Shown: in pieces, positions 20,831 through 28,393 of the stretch
Numbering within the stretch: the stretch's first letter is position 1
How the letters are laid out: every line of letters begins with the position of its first letter
Assembly: GCF_016107305.1 (NCBI RefSeq)
Contig: NZ_RCVR01000045.1
Coordinates: 1 to 35,598 of the forward strand
DNA from: Roseomonas sp. KE2513
GTDB lineage: Bacteria > Pseudomonadota > Alphaproteobacteria > Acetobacterales > Acetobacteraceae
Direction: 5' to 3'
DNA: 35,598 nucleotides
The notes under the pieces: model-generated
Seen by the model: the letters and a program-made list of their open reading frames with translations, nothing else
Told to the model about the DNA's origin: nothing
Database searches by the model: none
Made by a program: the position numbers and the translations under genes

Positions 20831-21822
20831 TGATGAAGGATTCCGCCGTGGGCGCCGAGCTCATCCCTGCCGTCGCCGCCGAAGTGCCGGTTGTGGCCCC
20901 TGCCCTCTCAGTGGAGGCGCGCGCCTACGCGCTTGAGGCCTCGGCCCTGAACACCCGCCGCGCCTACCGCGCCGCGTGGGCCGATTTCACCACTTGGTGC
21001 GACGCAACCGGACACCCTCCCCTCCCCGCCCCCCCTGAGACGGTGGGCACCTTCCTCGCCGCGCGGGCCAGCACCCATAAGGCGGCCAGTCTCTCCATGC
21101 GCCTCGTCGCAATCGGCCAGGCGCACCGCCTCGCTGGCCATCGCTTGGACACTGGTCACCCCGCTATCCGTGAGACGATGAAGGGGATCCGGCGTATCCA
21201 CGGCACGGCGCCGGCGAAGAAGGACGCCGCGGTGGCAGACATCATCCGGGATGCCGTGGCCGAGCTGGCGAAGCGCTCCGGGCTGCGCCCCCTGCGTGAC
21301 CGCGCGCTCCTCCTCGTCGGCTTTGCGGCGGCGTTGCGCCGATCGGAGCTGGTGGCGCTCGACGTAGCCGACGTGGCGTTCGTGGCCGAGGGCATGATCG
21401 TCACCCTGCGCCGGGCAAAGACGGATCAGGAGGGCCGCGGGACCGAGATCGCCGTTCCCTTCGGCCGAGGAGCCCGGACATGCCCCGTGCTGGCGCTGCG
21501 TGCCTGGTTAGAGGCCGCCGGTATTGAGGTGGGAGCGGTGTTCCGCAGCGTCAGCCGACACGGCACCCTGGGCCCAGCACGCCTCTCCGACCGGGACGTG
21601 GCACGCGTGGTGAAGGCCTCGGTAGAGGCGGCCGGCTACGACCCCACCACCTTCGCCGGCCATTCCCTCCGCTCCGGCTTCATAACCACCGCGGCGCGCG
21701 AGGGCGTGGCCGAGCGGCATATCCAGAACCAGAGCCGGCACAAGTCGCTGCCCGTGCTGCGCGGCTACATCCGTCGCGGGAGCCTGTTCGTGGACAATGC
21801 AGCGGCGAGGGTCGGGTTGTAG
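20830..21822 (+). CDS. tyrosine recombinase / phage-integrase family
   Basis: A 330-residue enzyme that cuts and rejoins DNA through a covalent phosphotyrosine. Residues 30-125 are the core-binding SAM-like domain (NTRRAYRAAWADFTTWCDATGHPPLPAPPETVGTFL). The catalytic domain shows the first Arg in AALRRSELVAL (R170/R171), the Lys strand RRAKTDQEG, H-S-L-R (H278, R281), the second His in SRHKSLPVL (H304) and the nucleophile in RGYIR (Y313). All key residues are present and the length is normal, so it should be active. The inverted-repeat site at 20512-20542 lies just upstream. It could serve a mobile element or resolve multimers of the replicon. Confidence 0.93.
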   Translation: MMKDSAVGAELIPAVAAEVPVVAPALSVEARAYALEASALNTRRAYRAAWADFTTWCDATGHPPLPAPPETVGTFLAARASTHKAASLSMRLVAIGQAHRLAGHRLDTGHPAIRETMKGIRRIHGTAPAKKDAAVADIIRDAVAELAKRSGLRPLRDRALLLVGFAAALRRSELVALDVADVAFVAEGMIVTLRRAKTDQEGRGTEIAVPFGRGARTCPVLALRAWLEAAGIEVGAVFRSVSRHGTLGPARLSDRDVARVVKASVEAAGYDPTTFAGHSLRSGFITTAAREGVAERHIQNQSRHKSLPVLRGYIRRGSLFVDNAAARVGL

Positions 21823-21963
21823 AAGCCGAACCCGCTGCTGAAGTGTGACAGGGACGACAGCGCGATCTCGATCCGCCGGTTCGCCGCTGAAGGCACCAAA
21901 GGCTCCGACGGCCTCGCATCACTCACCTGTAGGGACGGTTAGTGGTACCGCTCGGTGCGCGCC

Positions 21964-22188
21964 TCACACCTCCTCGTGTCGACGTTGCGCCATGAAAGCC
22001 TCAAGTCTTGCATCCTGCCGTTTAAGGTGGATCTCAAGCTCCTGAAGGCGCGTCCGGAACTCGGGGATCGCCTGATTCAGGTGGTCTCTCGTTTCCACGA
22101 CAACTCTGTCGTGCAACTGGGCGACGCGAATTATAGCCAGCGCCAGGACTGCCCATACAACCCACTGCACAATCATCCAGACGCCCAT
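21964..22188 (-). CDS. small membrane-anchored coiled-coil protein
   Basis: Start at the ATG at 22188 (MGVWMIVQWVVWAVLALAII) after a strong GAGGAGG site. The 74-residue product has one N-terminal transmembrane helix (residues 4-20) and a cytoplasmic or periplasmic coiled coil (VVVETRDHLNQAIPEFRTRLQELEIHLKRQDARLEAFM). The longer frame to 22359 adds only implausible sequence. Family unknown. Confidence 0.72.
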   Translation of the reverse strand: MGVWMIVQWVVWAVLALAIIRVAQLHDRVVVETRDHLNQAIPEFRTRLQELEIHLKRQDARLEAFMAQRRHEEV

Positions 22189-22420
22189 TATGGGAATTCC
22201 TCCTCTTCTTTCGTAACGTATCCCATCTTCAAAGCTGTTGCACAATTGAAATTCTTCTCGTGGGATGCGACGCAGGCTGCGCGCCCTACGTGATCCCGCG
22301 CTTCTTCCCGTCGGCCTGACTGCGGCGCTGTGCTGGGCGAAAACGGACCAGAACGGCACCGCTGCCGGATCTTCAGCACCACCCAGGGGCGGCCCAGTGA
22401 TCTAGACGCAAGTCGGCCTC

Positions 22421-22945
22421 TCAGCCTGCCGCGCCGCGGATCTTCTCGAGATCCAGCACACCCTTCACTCCCCATCCCTTCGCCCCCGGCTCCACCTCGG
22501 GCCGGAACCGTTCGTAAAGGCGGAAGCCAACCCGGTTGAGTTCGTCCGGATCCACTGACCTAGCCAGGTCCTCCATAGCCTTCCGAACGGCCACGAGGTG
22601 CTCGCCAAAGGCGCGCTCGACATAGCCCCGTGCTGGCGTAACCGCGGCTGCCTTCCCCTCGGCCAAGGCGCGCAGGCTACCTTTCGCCTTCACCACCGGC
22701 ACGTCCCGACCAAGGAGGTGAACGGTCTCCGGCTTCGCCGTTGGGATCGGCTTCGGCTTGTCGTCCCCCTTCTCTGGTTCTTCGATGCCAATGGCACGCG
22801 CCTTGATCCTGGCACTGGAGCCAGCGACGGCTCGGCCGAGGGTGATGGCGGCGTCGGCGTCATGGCCCAGACGCTCCGCCACAATGGCTGCCCACAGGGT
22901 CAGGACGGGGGCGCGGTTCACCTTGATCTTGTCGGCTTCGCTCAC
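22421..22945 (-). CDS. conserved hypothetical protein (KVNRAPVLTLWAAIVAERLG type)
   Basis: Start at the GTG at 22945 (MSEADKIKVNRAPVLTLWAA), with a GAGAGG site; the frame upstream is not supported. The 174-residue product has the block KIKVNRAPVLTLWAAIVAERLGHDADAAITLGRAVAGSSARIKA near the N-terminus, which I recognise as a widespread hypothetical family of actinobacteria and proteobacteria without assigned function. The C-terminal half includes RGYVERAFGEHLVAVRKAMEDLARSVDPDELNRVGFRLYERFRP, rich in helices. Confidence 0.8.
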   Translation of the reverse strand: MSEADKIKVNRAPVLTLWAAIVAERLGHDADAAITLGRAVAGSSARIKARAIGIEEPEKGDDKPKPIPTAKPETVHLLGRDVPVVKAKGSLRALAEGKAAAVTPARGYVERAFGEHLVAVRKAMEDLARSVDPDELNRVGFRLYERFRPEVEPGAKGWGVKGVLDLEKIRGAAG

Positions 22946-22997
22946 TTTGGCAGCCTCTCGCGCGTTACATGGAAAACGCCACCTGGGAGGCTCACGA

Positions 22998-23126
22998 ATG
23001 AGTAGGTGGACTCGCGAACAACGCTTCGACATCCGGGTGCTGATCGCCATCGCGCTGCTAATTCTCGTGGTGTCCGTGCTCATGCTCACGGTCGGCAGAG
23101 ACATGTTCTGGGGCGCAGTCGGGTAG
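22998..23126 (+). CDS. 42-residue membrane microprotein
   Basis: From the ATG at 22998 with a GGGAGG site, the product MSRWTREQRFDIRVLIAIAL continues into LILVVSVLMLTVG and ends DMFWGAVG. It has a basic N-terminus and one strongly hydrophobic helix (about 13-33), so an N-in single-pass topology follows from the positive-inside rule. It is divergent from the conserved hypothetical gene 52 bp away. Confidence 0.62.
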   Translation: MSRWTREQRFDIRVLIAIALLILVVSVLMLTVGRDMFWGAVG

Positions 23127-23146
23127 AACCCGGTCATAGGACAGCG

Positions 23147-23314
23147 GTGTCTGATGGCCGACCTCGTGCCGGTCCTCTCGCCTACTTTGACCTGGGCGGA
23201 GGCGTTGTCGCGGTTCCGTTCCTGCAGCGCGGCGCAGGCCTGTGGAGGACGTCACCGAGGTGGCGGAAGGCTCCCAAAACTCGAAAGCCAAAAATGCCTA
23301 ACAGAACCACCTGA
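23147..23314 (+). CDS. possible 55-residue basic protein
   Basis: A GTG at 23147, 20 bp after the membrane microprotein, opens a frame with AGGA just upstream. It encodes MSDGRPRAGPLAYFDLGGGVVAVPFLQRGAGLW and a very basic tail (RWRKAPKTRKPKMPNR). The tail and codon pattern look plausible but nothing confirms expression. Confidence 0.3.
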   Translation: MSDGRPRAGPLAYFDLGGGVVAVPFLQRGAGLWRTSPRWRKAPKTRKPKMPNRTT

Positions 23315-23349
23315 TTTGATTGAGGCAGACCTGCTGCGGTCAGCCACGG

Positions 23350-24699
23350 TCAGTCGTCGTCGTCCTCAGTGGCCGGGCGCTGGCGGAGCGTCACGGAGAG
23401 GAGCGTGCCGGCCTCGCGCTGCGGCCCGCCCTCCTTCAGCTCAACCATGTCCGCGCGCCTCTCCAGCATTACCGGCGGGCCTTCCCGCGCGGGATCGCGA
23501 CCGAGCCACAACAACTGCCCGGTCGGCATCTCCTCCGGCGTGCCGTATTTGCGCTCCATCTCGCCGCGCAGCGCGGCGAGGGATGTTCCCGGCAGGAAGC
23601 GGATCTGCACAAGGCTCGCCACCCGATCGGCTTCCGGCCCGTCCGCCTCGCCTGGCGAGAAAGAGAGGCAGCTGGCGTAGGAATCCTTCGGCGGCAAGGG
23701 AAGGCTGAAGGCGCGTAGGTCGGCGACGAGGCCCTCGGAGCAGTCCGGCGTGCCGGGACCGGATTCCGCCGGCAGGCCGTCGTAGAAGCTGGTGGCGACG
23801 GCTCGCGGATGGTGGCGTAGGGCGATTGCCTGCGCGTTTGGCAGCGACATGCCGATGCGAAGCCCGGCAATCTCGGCCCGGCGCAGGGGCGGGATCCCGC
23901 TGCGCCGCATGACCGCGGCCGCGGCGTGGGCACCGCCGAGGAGGAAATCGTACAATGGCAGGCCTTCCGCGCTCCTAGCTTGAGCGGAGACAATGTTTGC
24001 CAGGACGGGACTCTCGCTCAGTTCGAGAACCGTCGGCAGGGCGCCGGCGAGGACGAAGTCGACCATCAGAACGCCGTATCCTGCCCACTTGCCGAGGGAG
24101 GCAAGGCCGGCTCCTTCCAGAAGACTCGCCGCCGCGTCCGGCCCCGCTGGTATGGTGGAGATGGCGTCCGGATTGCGGAACCGAAGAATGAAACCCCGGT
24201 CCCAGTCCGTCGCGTCGCGCATGGAGAAGCCGTGGCGCAGGCCGGCCCTGAGCGGGATGCCGCCGTGTGCGGGATCGTAGCCCAGAATCTCTGCCCGCAG
24301 CGTCGCGCGGTAGGTGCGGGTGAGGTCGAAAGCCGTGAACTCCGCCCGCAGCCGCCGCTCCGCGAGCACAAGGAGGTAACGCCGCTCCCGCTCCGGGTTC
24401 CGTACGGGGCGGGATGGGGGAGGCCGGTTGTCCACGTCGAGCACGGCGAGCGCCCGGAAGTCCGGCTCGGTGCCGAGCATCCTGTGATGGGCGAAGAGGA
24501 TGTCCCGCTCGGTTAGAGGGCCGGGCTCCGCCTGAGCCTCGGCGCGCGCCGCCGCGCCCGGTGCTGGAGCGGCGCGCTGCGCGAGGGCGAGCTTCGCAGG
24601 GGAGCACCCAATGGCGATGAGCAGGGCAGCGGCGGTCCGGATCAGGCGCAAGCGAGGTGTTCCCTCCTGGCCCGGGTATGGGCAAGGGCCGGATGCCAT
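23350..24699 (-). CDS. exported protein of unknown function
   Basis: A 449-residue protein with a signal peptide (RLRLIRTAAALLIAIGCSPAKLALAQ). The true start may be downstream of the ATG at 24699, since the first 15 residues precede the basic region. The mature protein has an Ala/Pro linker, then a mixed alpha/beta part (LTERDILFAHHRM..., RRYLLVLAERRLRAEFTAFDLTRTYRATLRAEILGYD), and a second half with IAGLRIGMSLPNAQAIALRHHP followed by Cys-containing segments and ERKYGTPEEMPTG. The I-G-M-S-L-x-x-A-x-x-I-x-x-x-H block resembles repeats of exported bacterial proteins of unknown role. It is divergent from the carboxypeptidase gene. Confidence 0.78.
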   Translation of the reverse strand: MASGPCPYPGQEGTPRLRLIRTAAALLIAIGCSPAKLALAQRAAPAPGAAARAEAQAEPGPLTERDILFAHHRMLGTEPDFRALAVLDVDNRPPPSRPVRNPERERRYLLVLAERRLRAEFTAFDLTRTYRATLRAEILGYDPAHGGIPLRAGLRHGFSMRDATDWDRGFILRFRNPDAISTIPAGPDAAASLLEGAGLASLGKWAGYGVLMVDFVLAGALPTVLELSESPVLANIVSAQARSAEGLPLYDFLLGGAHAAAAVMRRSGIPPLRRAEIAGLRIGMSLPNAQAIALRHHPRAVATSFYDGLPAESGPGTPDCSEGLVADLRAFSLPLPPKDSYASCLSFSPGEADGPEADRVASLVQIRFLPGTSLAALRGEMERKYGTPEEMPTGQLLWLGRDPAREGPPVMLERRADMVELKEGGPQREAGTLLSVTLRQRPATEDDDD

Positions 24700-25017
24700 C
24701 CCCGAAGGGCGGAGGTCAACGACCCATCATTCCAATCCTCGCAGGCAGACTGTGGCCCCGCGGGCACCGCGCCACCGGTGCTTTGCATCAGAATTCGACG
24801 ATACGTCACGGATGGTACCCGTTCCCGACTGCGGCCCCGGAGCGCTTCCTGACAATGGCCCGCAGGCGCCATGGTGCCCGCGCCGCGATCGCGGGCACCG
24901 ACCGGTCGTCTCGCCCAACGTCTCAGCTGTCAGGCCCGTCGCGCAGGGGTGCTGCGAGGGGAAAATGAGCGGTGCGGCCCGTCCGGGGGGACGGCCGCAC
25001 CGAGGGGGATCTTCGCT
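24700..25017. other. divergent intergenic region with a long hairpin
   Basis: This gap between the divergent exported-protein and carboxypeptidase genes holds a 13-bp hairpin with one bulge, 24971-25001 (GGTGCGGC/CGTCC pairing with GGACG/GCCGCACC), ending a few bases before the GAGGGGG ribosome-binding site of the carboxypeptidase. It could be a leader structure or a terminator for transcription entering from the left. No promoter boxes were identified and no small gene is convincing. Confidence 0.45.
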
Positions 25018-26289
25018 ATGACACCACTCCGTCGCGCCGCCAGGCGGCGCATGGGCGGGGCTACCTTGCACCTCGTCACCTTCTGCCTCGTCGCTCTCTG
25101 CGCGGTGGTCGGCCTCGCGCGCCCGGCAGGGGCCGAGCCGAAGGGACCTTCGACGTCTGCGGCGGGCGACTATCGCTACGCCGCCTTTGTGCAGGACGCC
25201 GGCACGGGCGAGGTGCTCTTCGCCGCCAATGCCGATGCGTCGCGCTACCCGGCCTCCCTAACGAAGATGATGACCCTCTATCTCGCCTTCGAAGCCCTGC
25301 AGCGCGGGACAATCAGGGAGGAGACGCGGGTCCGCGTCTCGCGCCACGCCGCCAGCCGCCCACCTTCGAAGCTTGGCCTGCGCGTCGGTTCCACGATCCT
25401 GGTGCGGGAGGCGATGATGGCACTCGTGACCCGATCGGCTAACGACGCGGCCGCCGCATTGGGGGAACACCTGGGAGGCGGCAGCGAGGCCGCCTTCGGG
25501 CGCCTGATGACCCGCAAGGCCCACATCCTCGGCATGAGCCGGACCACCTTCCGCAACGCCTCCGGCCTGCCGGACCGCGCACAGACGACAACGGCGCGCG
25601 ACATCGCCACGCTCGGCCGGCGCCTGATCGCGGATTTCCCTGATCGCTACGCCTATTTCAGCGCCACGAGCTTTGACTGGCGCGGCGAGTACATCGGCAG
25701 CCACAACCGTCTTCTCGCCGCTTACGCGGGCGCGGACGGGATCAAGACCGGCTATATCGACGCCAGCGGCTACAACCTTGCCGCCAGCGCCGTGCGCGGC
25801 GGCCGGCGGCTTGTGGCCGTGATGTTCGGCGGCGCGACGGGCGCCGCGCGGGACGCGCACGTCATGGCGCTGCTCGACCACGGCTTCGACATGGCGCCCG
25901 CCCGCGGCGGCACGATGCTGGCCTCCCGAGGCGGCCTGCGGCTGGTCGGGATCGCCGAAGCGGCGTCGGCCACTCGTGTCCTGCGCCCGCCGGTTCCAAT
26001 CGTTACACGTCCCACCGTCTCCCGGCGCGTGGCTTCCCGCTCCGTTATCCTCGGTCGACCGGTTCCACGCTCCGCCGCCCCCCGCTCTGCCGTCGTTCGC
26101 CCCCTCGCGGGGCGCTCCGCGCGGTTGCGGCCGGCACGCGCGGCAGTTTCGCGCCCGGTGCGCCGCACGATGGCTCGCGCTCGGCACGATGCCGCGCGGC
26201 GGGCCGCAGTTCGGCCACAGGATGCCGCGCAGGTCCCCCGCGCCAATGCCCTGCCGGTTCGCCGTGAGCCTATTGCCCGCCGGAGATAG
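25018..26289 (+). CDS. D-alanyl-D-alanine carboxypeptidase (PBP5/DacF-like)
   Basis: A 423-residue serine hydrolase that trims the terminal D-Ala from peptidoglycan stem peptides in the periplasm. Start ATG at 25018 after GAGGGGG; signal peptide LHLVTFCLVALCAVVGLARPAGA. Motifs are complete: S80-L-T-K83, S140-A-N142 and K243-T-G245. After the peptidase fold (to about residue 300) there is no usual PBP5_C domain; instead about 110 residues of Arg/Pro/Ala/Val-rich sequence (RPVRRTMARARHDAARRAAV...). That tail is highly basic and could bind the acidic cell wall or envelope polymers. Finding such a gene on a plasmid is uncommon but not rare in chromids. Confidence 0.93.
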   Translation: MTPLRRAARRRMGGATLHLVTFCLVALCAVVGLARPAGAEPKGPSTSAAGDYRYAAFVQDAGTGEVLFAANADASRYPASLTKMMTLYLAFEALQRGTIREETRVRVSRHAASRPPSKLGLRVGSTILVREAMMALVTRSANDAAAALGEHLGGGSEAAFGRLMTRKAHILGMSRTTFRNASGLPDRAQTTTARDIATLGRRLIADFPDRYAYFSATSFDWRGEYIGSHNRLLAAYAGADGIKTGYIDASGYNLAASAVRGGRRLVAVMFGGATGAARDAHVMALLDHGFDMAPARGGTMLASRGGLRLVGIAEAASATRVLRPPVPIVTRPTVSRRVASRSVILGRPVPRSAAPRSAVVRPLAGRSARLRPARAAVSRPVRRTMARARHDAARRAAVRPQDAAQVPRANALPVRREPIARRR

Positions 26290-26411
26290 CCGGTGGCGCC
26301 CCACTCGGATGGGCCGCCAGGGAAGCCTGGTCATGGTGGCGTGTTGTATAATGAAGCCGAGACGGGCTGAGACAATTCTCTGACCTGTAGGTCGTCACCC
26401 ACCTTATCTGG

Positions 26412-26448
26412 CTACCTACGTAGATAGGTAAATACGTGCGTACCTACT
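26412..26448. repeat. partition-type repeats, cluster 1
   Basis: Downstream of the ParA partner gene, TACCTA-N6-TAGGTA (26413-26430) contains CTACGTAG and is followed by TACGTGCGTACCTAC. The motif CTACGTA is shared with clusters at 26816 and 27403, giving three repeat groups around the parA locus, as expected of a centromere (parS-like) region. Confidence 0.6.
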
Positions 26449-26773
26449 CATTCTGTGGGGGCTGGGAAGAGCGTTTGTTGAGGAACGCCACCAGCGCCTC
26501 CACCATGACCTCCTGATGCGTCACGCGCCGGCCGGTGGCATCCTCCTGGTCTTGGCAGTAGCGCCGGAGCCGACGATAGGCCGCACCATCCAGCTTCACC
26601 GTTAGGGCCTTAGGGCCACCACCCTGCGTCGGCTGGGCTGGCTCGCCCTGATGCGGCTCGGGGAGCGGCCGCGGAGGTAGAGTGGGCGTCGGTGGCGCGG
26701 CATGTGGGACGGCCTGCGCGGCAGCCGCCTTGGGGACTACCAACGATCCCAAGTCACCGCGGGGCTTTGCCAC
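26444..26773 (-). CDS. ParA partner protein, putative ribbon-helix-helix centromere-binding
   Basis: Start at the GTG at 26773 because an AGGAGGT site lies five bases upstream; it overlaps the end of parA by 20 bp. The 109-residue product has a disordered, Pro-rich N-terminal half (TPTLPPRPLPEPHQGEP) and a C-terminal RHH-like domain (KALTVKLDGAAYRRLRRYCQ...VTHQEVMVEALVAFL). A flexible arm plus RHH fold is the layout of ParG-type partners, which bind centromere repeats and stimulate ParA ATPase. Specific family is inferred from context and shape. Confidence 0.78.
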   Translation of the reverse strand: MAKPRGDLGSLVVPKAAAAQAVPHAAPPTPTLPPRPLPEPHQGEPAQPTQGGGPKALTVKLDGAAYRRLRRYCQDQEDATGRRVTHQEVMVEALVAFLNKRSSQPPQNE

Positions 26774-27401
26774 GCTTACCTCCTGTCCCGACCGGCTTGC
26801 CACTCGTCATCTGATCTACGTACGTACGTAGCTGCGTAGCTTCTTCCGCAGCCTTGGTGCTAACGAACTCCACCGCTGCCTTGCCTTCGATCGCAGCCGC
26901 TGGGAAGTCAGCGCGGAAGCCGATGGTCACTGGCGCCAAGCGACCGAGTGCGGCGAGTTGTCGCACCGCACCCATGGTGAGGCGCGAGCGAGTGGGCGCT
27001 TGTGTCAGGACGAAGGCCCAAGCCGGATGCCCGGCCAAGTTCGCGGCGATCGGGGCGGCGGCCAGCAGGTCGTCAGGGGAGGGACGTACCGGGACCAGCA
27101 CGGCAGATGCCTGAGGGATCAGCGCCGGCAGAAAGGGAGGGGTCGCGGGCGGCGTGTCGATTACCAGCACGTCCAAGCCCGCAGCCGCGGCGCCCGCTAT
27201 GTCGGGCGCGCCGCCCCGGCCGTCCAACAGGACCGGCTCTGCCGCCTCGCGCCGGCCATACCAGCCGGTGGTGGTGCCTTGGGGGTCTAGATCCACCAGC
27301 GCTGTCCGCTGACCCGCCATCGCGTAGGCCACAGCCAACTCTCGGGCCACCGTGCTCTTGCCGGAGCCGCCCTTAGGGGTGTGCAGCAAGATTACCCGCA
27401 T
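26754..27401 (-). CDS. parA: ParA-family partition ATPase
   Basis: A 215-residue ATPase of the short (type Ib) class, with no N-terminal DNA-binding extension. It has the deviant Walker A TPKGGSGKST (8-17, signature K10 and K15), A' motif LVDLDPQGT (35-43) and Walker B LVIDTPPATP (79-88), then PVRPSPDD. It uses ATP-dependent DNA binding to move plasmid copies apart. The C-terminal end of the gene carries a 16-bp palindrome of the repeat family found on both sides. It is transcribed with the HTH regulator upstream and the partner downstream. Confidence 0.93.
   Translation of the reverse strand: MRVILLHTPKGGSGKSTVARELAVAYAMAGQRTALVDLDPQGTTTGWYGRREAAEPVLLDGRGGAPDIAGAAAAGLDVLVIDTPPATPPFLPALIPQASAVLVPVRPSPDDLLAAAPIAANLAGHPAWAFVLTQAPTRSRLTMGAVRQLAALGRLAPVTIGFRADFPAAAIEGKAAVEFVSTKAAEEATQLRTYVDQMTSGKPVGTGGKRGKAPR
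26816..26839. repeat. partition-type repeats, cluster 2, inside parA
   Basis: CTACGTACGTACGTAG (26816-26831) is a perfect 16-bp palindrome, followed by CTGCGTAG. It lies within the coding sequence for the C-terminus of ParA (residues Leu-Arg-Thr-Tyr-Val). A repeat of the flanking centromere family inside the gene suggests the site is maintained despite coding constraint. Confidence 0.55.
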
Positions 27402-27402
27402 G

Positions 27403-27424
27403 TACGTAGATACCTATCTACGTA
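27403..27424. repeat. partition-type repeats, cluster 3, upstream of parA
   Basis: TACGTAGATA-CC-TATCTACGTA is a perfect 10-bp inverted repeat starting two bases before the parA ATG; further CGTAG and TACGT half-sites follow to 27442. It overlaps the leader and ribosome-binding region, so binding by the partner protein would also repress parA, as in other type Ib systems. Confidence 0.65.
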
Positions 27425-27453
27425 TTTGCGTAGGCACATACGTTTCTGCAGCG

Positions 27454-27705
27454 TCACCCTTCGACTCCCTGGCCCTTCCGCAGCCGGACCCCGGGTCCGT
27501 CACCATTCTCGGGGACGAAGATCACGCCGGCTGTCTCCAGGCTACGCTGCAGCGATGCGAGATTCTTAGCCGAGGCTGAAGGGACGCCATCGGCGGCCTC
27601 AATGCGCCTCACCGTGGAAAGCCCAACGCCGCTTTCACGGGCCAAGTCCTCTGCAGACCATCGAACCAACGCCCGAGCGGCTCGTATCTGATCGGATGTG
27701 AGCAC
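27454..27705 (-). CDS. XRE-family HTH transcriptional regulator
   Basis: An 83-residue protein consisting of one lambda-repressor-like helix-turn-helix: TSDQIRAARALVRWSAEDLARESGVGLSTVRRIEAADG (3-40), with the second half FVPENGDGPGVRLRKG typical of this small group. It starts at GTG (27705). It is upstream of parA in the same direction and divergent from the operon at 27784; ATGTGAGC repeats at 27696 and 27761 are candidate half-sites. It probably controls itself and one or both neighbours. Confidence 0.9.
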   Translation of the reverse strand: MLTSDQIRAARALVRWSAEDLARESGVGLSTVRRIEAADGVPSASAKNLASLQRSLETAGVIFVPENGDGPGVRLRKGQGVEG

Positions 27706-27733
27706 TTTTCATCCATAAATGAGAGAAAACCGC

Positions 27734-27784
27734 TTGACGGTCCGAGCGCCTTCCGCTCGTATGTGAGCGGAAACGTGTCACATA
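27734..27784 (+). promoter_or_regulatory. promoter with overlapping inverted repeat
   Basis: TTGACG (27734-27739), a 17-bp spacer and TCGTAT (27757-27762) give a moderate sigma-70 promoter for the plus-strand operon. The inverted repeat TATGTGA-N11-TCACATA (27760-27784) overlaps the -10 and the start region, and its ATGTGAGC half recurs at 27696-27703 near the divergent regulator's start. This is the pattern of an autoregulated divergent operator. Confidence 0.5.
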
Positions 27785-28209
27785 TGGCGCGTGAGAGCAA
27801 CAAGAGACCATCCATGCTTCTCTCCATGCACGCCTGCCTGAACCCCGCCGTCGCCTCCGCCGCCGAACTCTTCACAGACGGCGCTCTGACGGATGCGGTT
27901 CTGCAGGGCATCGCCTCCATGCACAGCCTGCACCTCTACATCGAGCCGGGCGCCACCCCGACCTCGGCCGAGCGTGCCGCCGCTGCCGAACGCGCCCTGA
28001 TCGGCGCCATGTCGGCCCGCCGCGTTGAGGTCGCTCTCTATGCCGCGGCCCGCCGTCGCCTGGGTATGGCGAACCAGCGCCCGGCCGCCGATCGCCGCGC
28101 TGCCCAGGCCGCCGCCATGGGTGCCCTGAACCGAACTCGCGCCACCCTGCGCAAGACTGAGCGCCGCCTCGCCACAGCGCAGGCTGCGCTGGCCTCCCTG
28201 GGGGTCTGA
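27784..28209 (+). CDS. hypothetical protein, first gene of small-protein operon
   Basis: A protein of 141 residues from the ATG at 27784, or 131 from the ATG at 27814, which has an AAGAGA site and keeps the operator out of the coding region. The sequence (MLLSMHACLNPAVASAAELFTDGALTDAVLQGIASMHSLHLYIEPG) is helical and ends in an Arg/Ala-rich coiled coil (RAAQAAAMGALNRTRATLRKTERRLATAQAAL). No family recognised. Confidence 0.68.
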   Translation: MARESNKRPSMLLSMHACLNPAVASAAELFTDGALTDAVLQGIASMHSLHLYIEPGATPTSAERAAAAERALIGAMSARRVEVALYAAARRRLGMANQRPAADRRAAQAAAMGALNRTRATLRKTERRLATAQAALASLGV

Positions 28210-28216
28210 GGTCGCC

Positions 28217-28393
28217 ATGCTCACCGTGTCCGCTGCCCTGGATGCCGCCCTCCGCGAGATCGACGCGACCGCAGACATGGACCCCGCCCGCTTCGACACG
28301 ATGAGCGCGCTGTGCCTGCGCTCTCTTCTCGTCGGGATGGTTGAGCAGGCCCGCGAGATCCGCGCCGGCCTCCTGAGCGGAGCGACGCGCTGA
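28217..28393 (+). CDS. 58-residue helical protein
   Basis: The ATG at 28217, seven bases after the previous stop, opens a 58-codon frame: MLTVSAALDAALREIDATAD, then MDPARFDTMSALCLRSLLVG and MVEQAREIRAGLL. The heptad-like pattern and a TGATG overlap with the next gene support it. It is short enough to be missed by length filters. Function unknown. Confidence 0.6.
   Translation: MLTVSAALDAALREIDATADMDPARFDTMSALCLRSLLVGMVEQAREIRAGLLSGATR

Noticed and set aside
23154-23708. 184-residue plus frame
   Set aside because: Most of it is antisense to the exported protein at 23350-24699 and is Arg/Ala-rich.
25258-26334. 358-residue minus-strand frame
   Set aside because: Antisense to the carboxypeptidase with complete catalytic motifs; Gly/Arg-rich noise.
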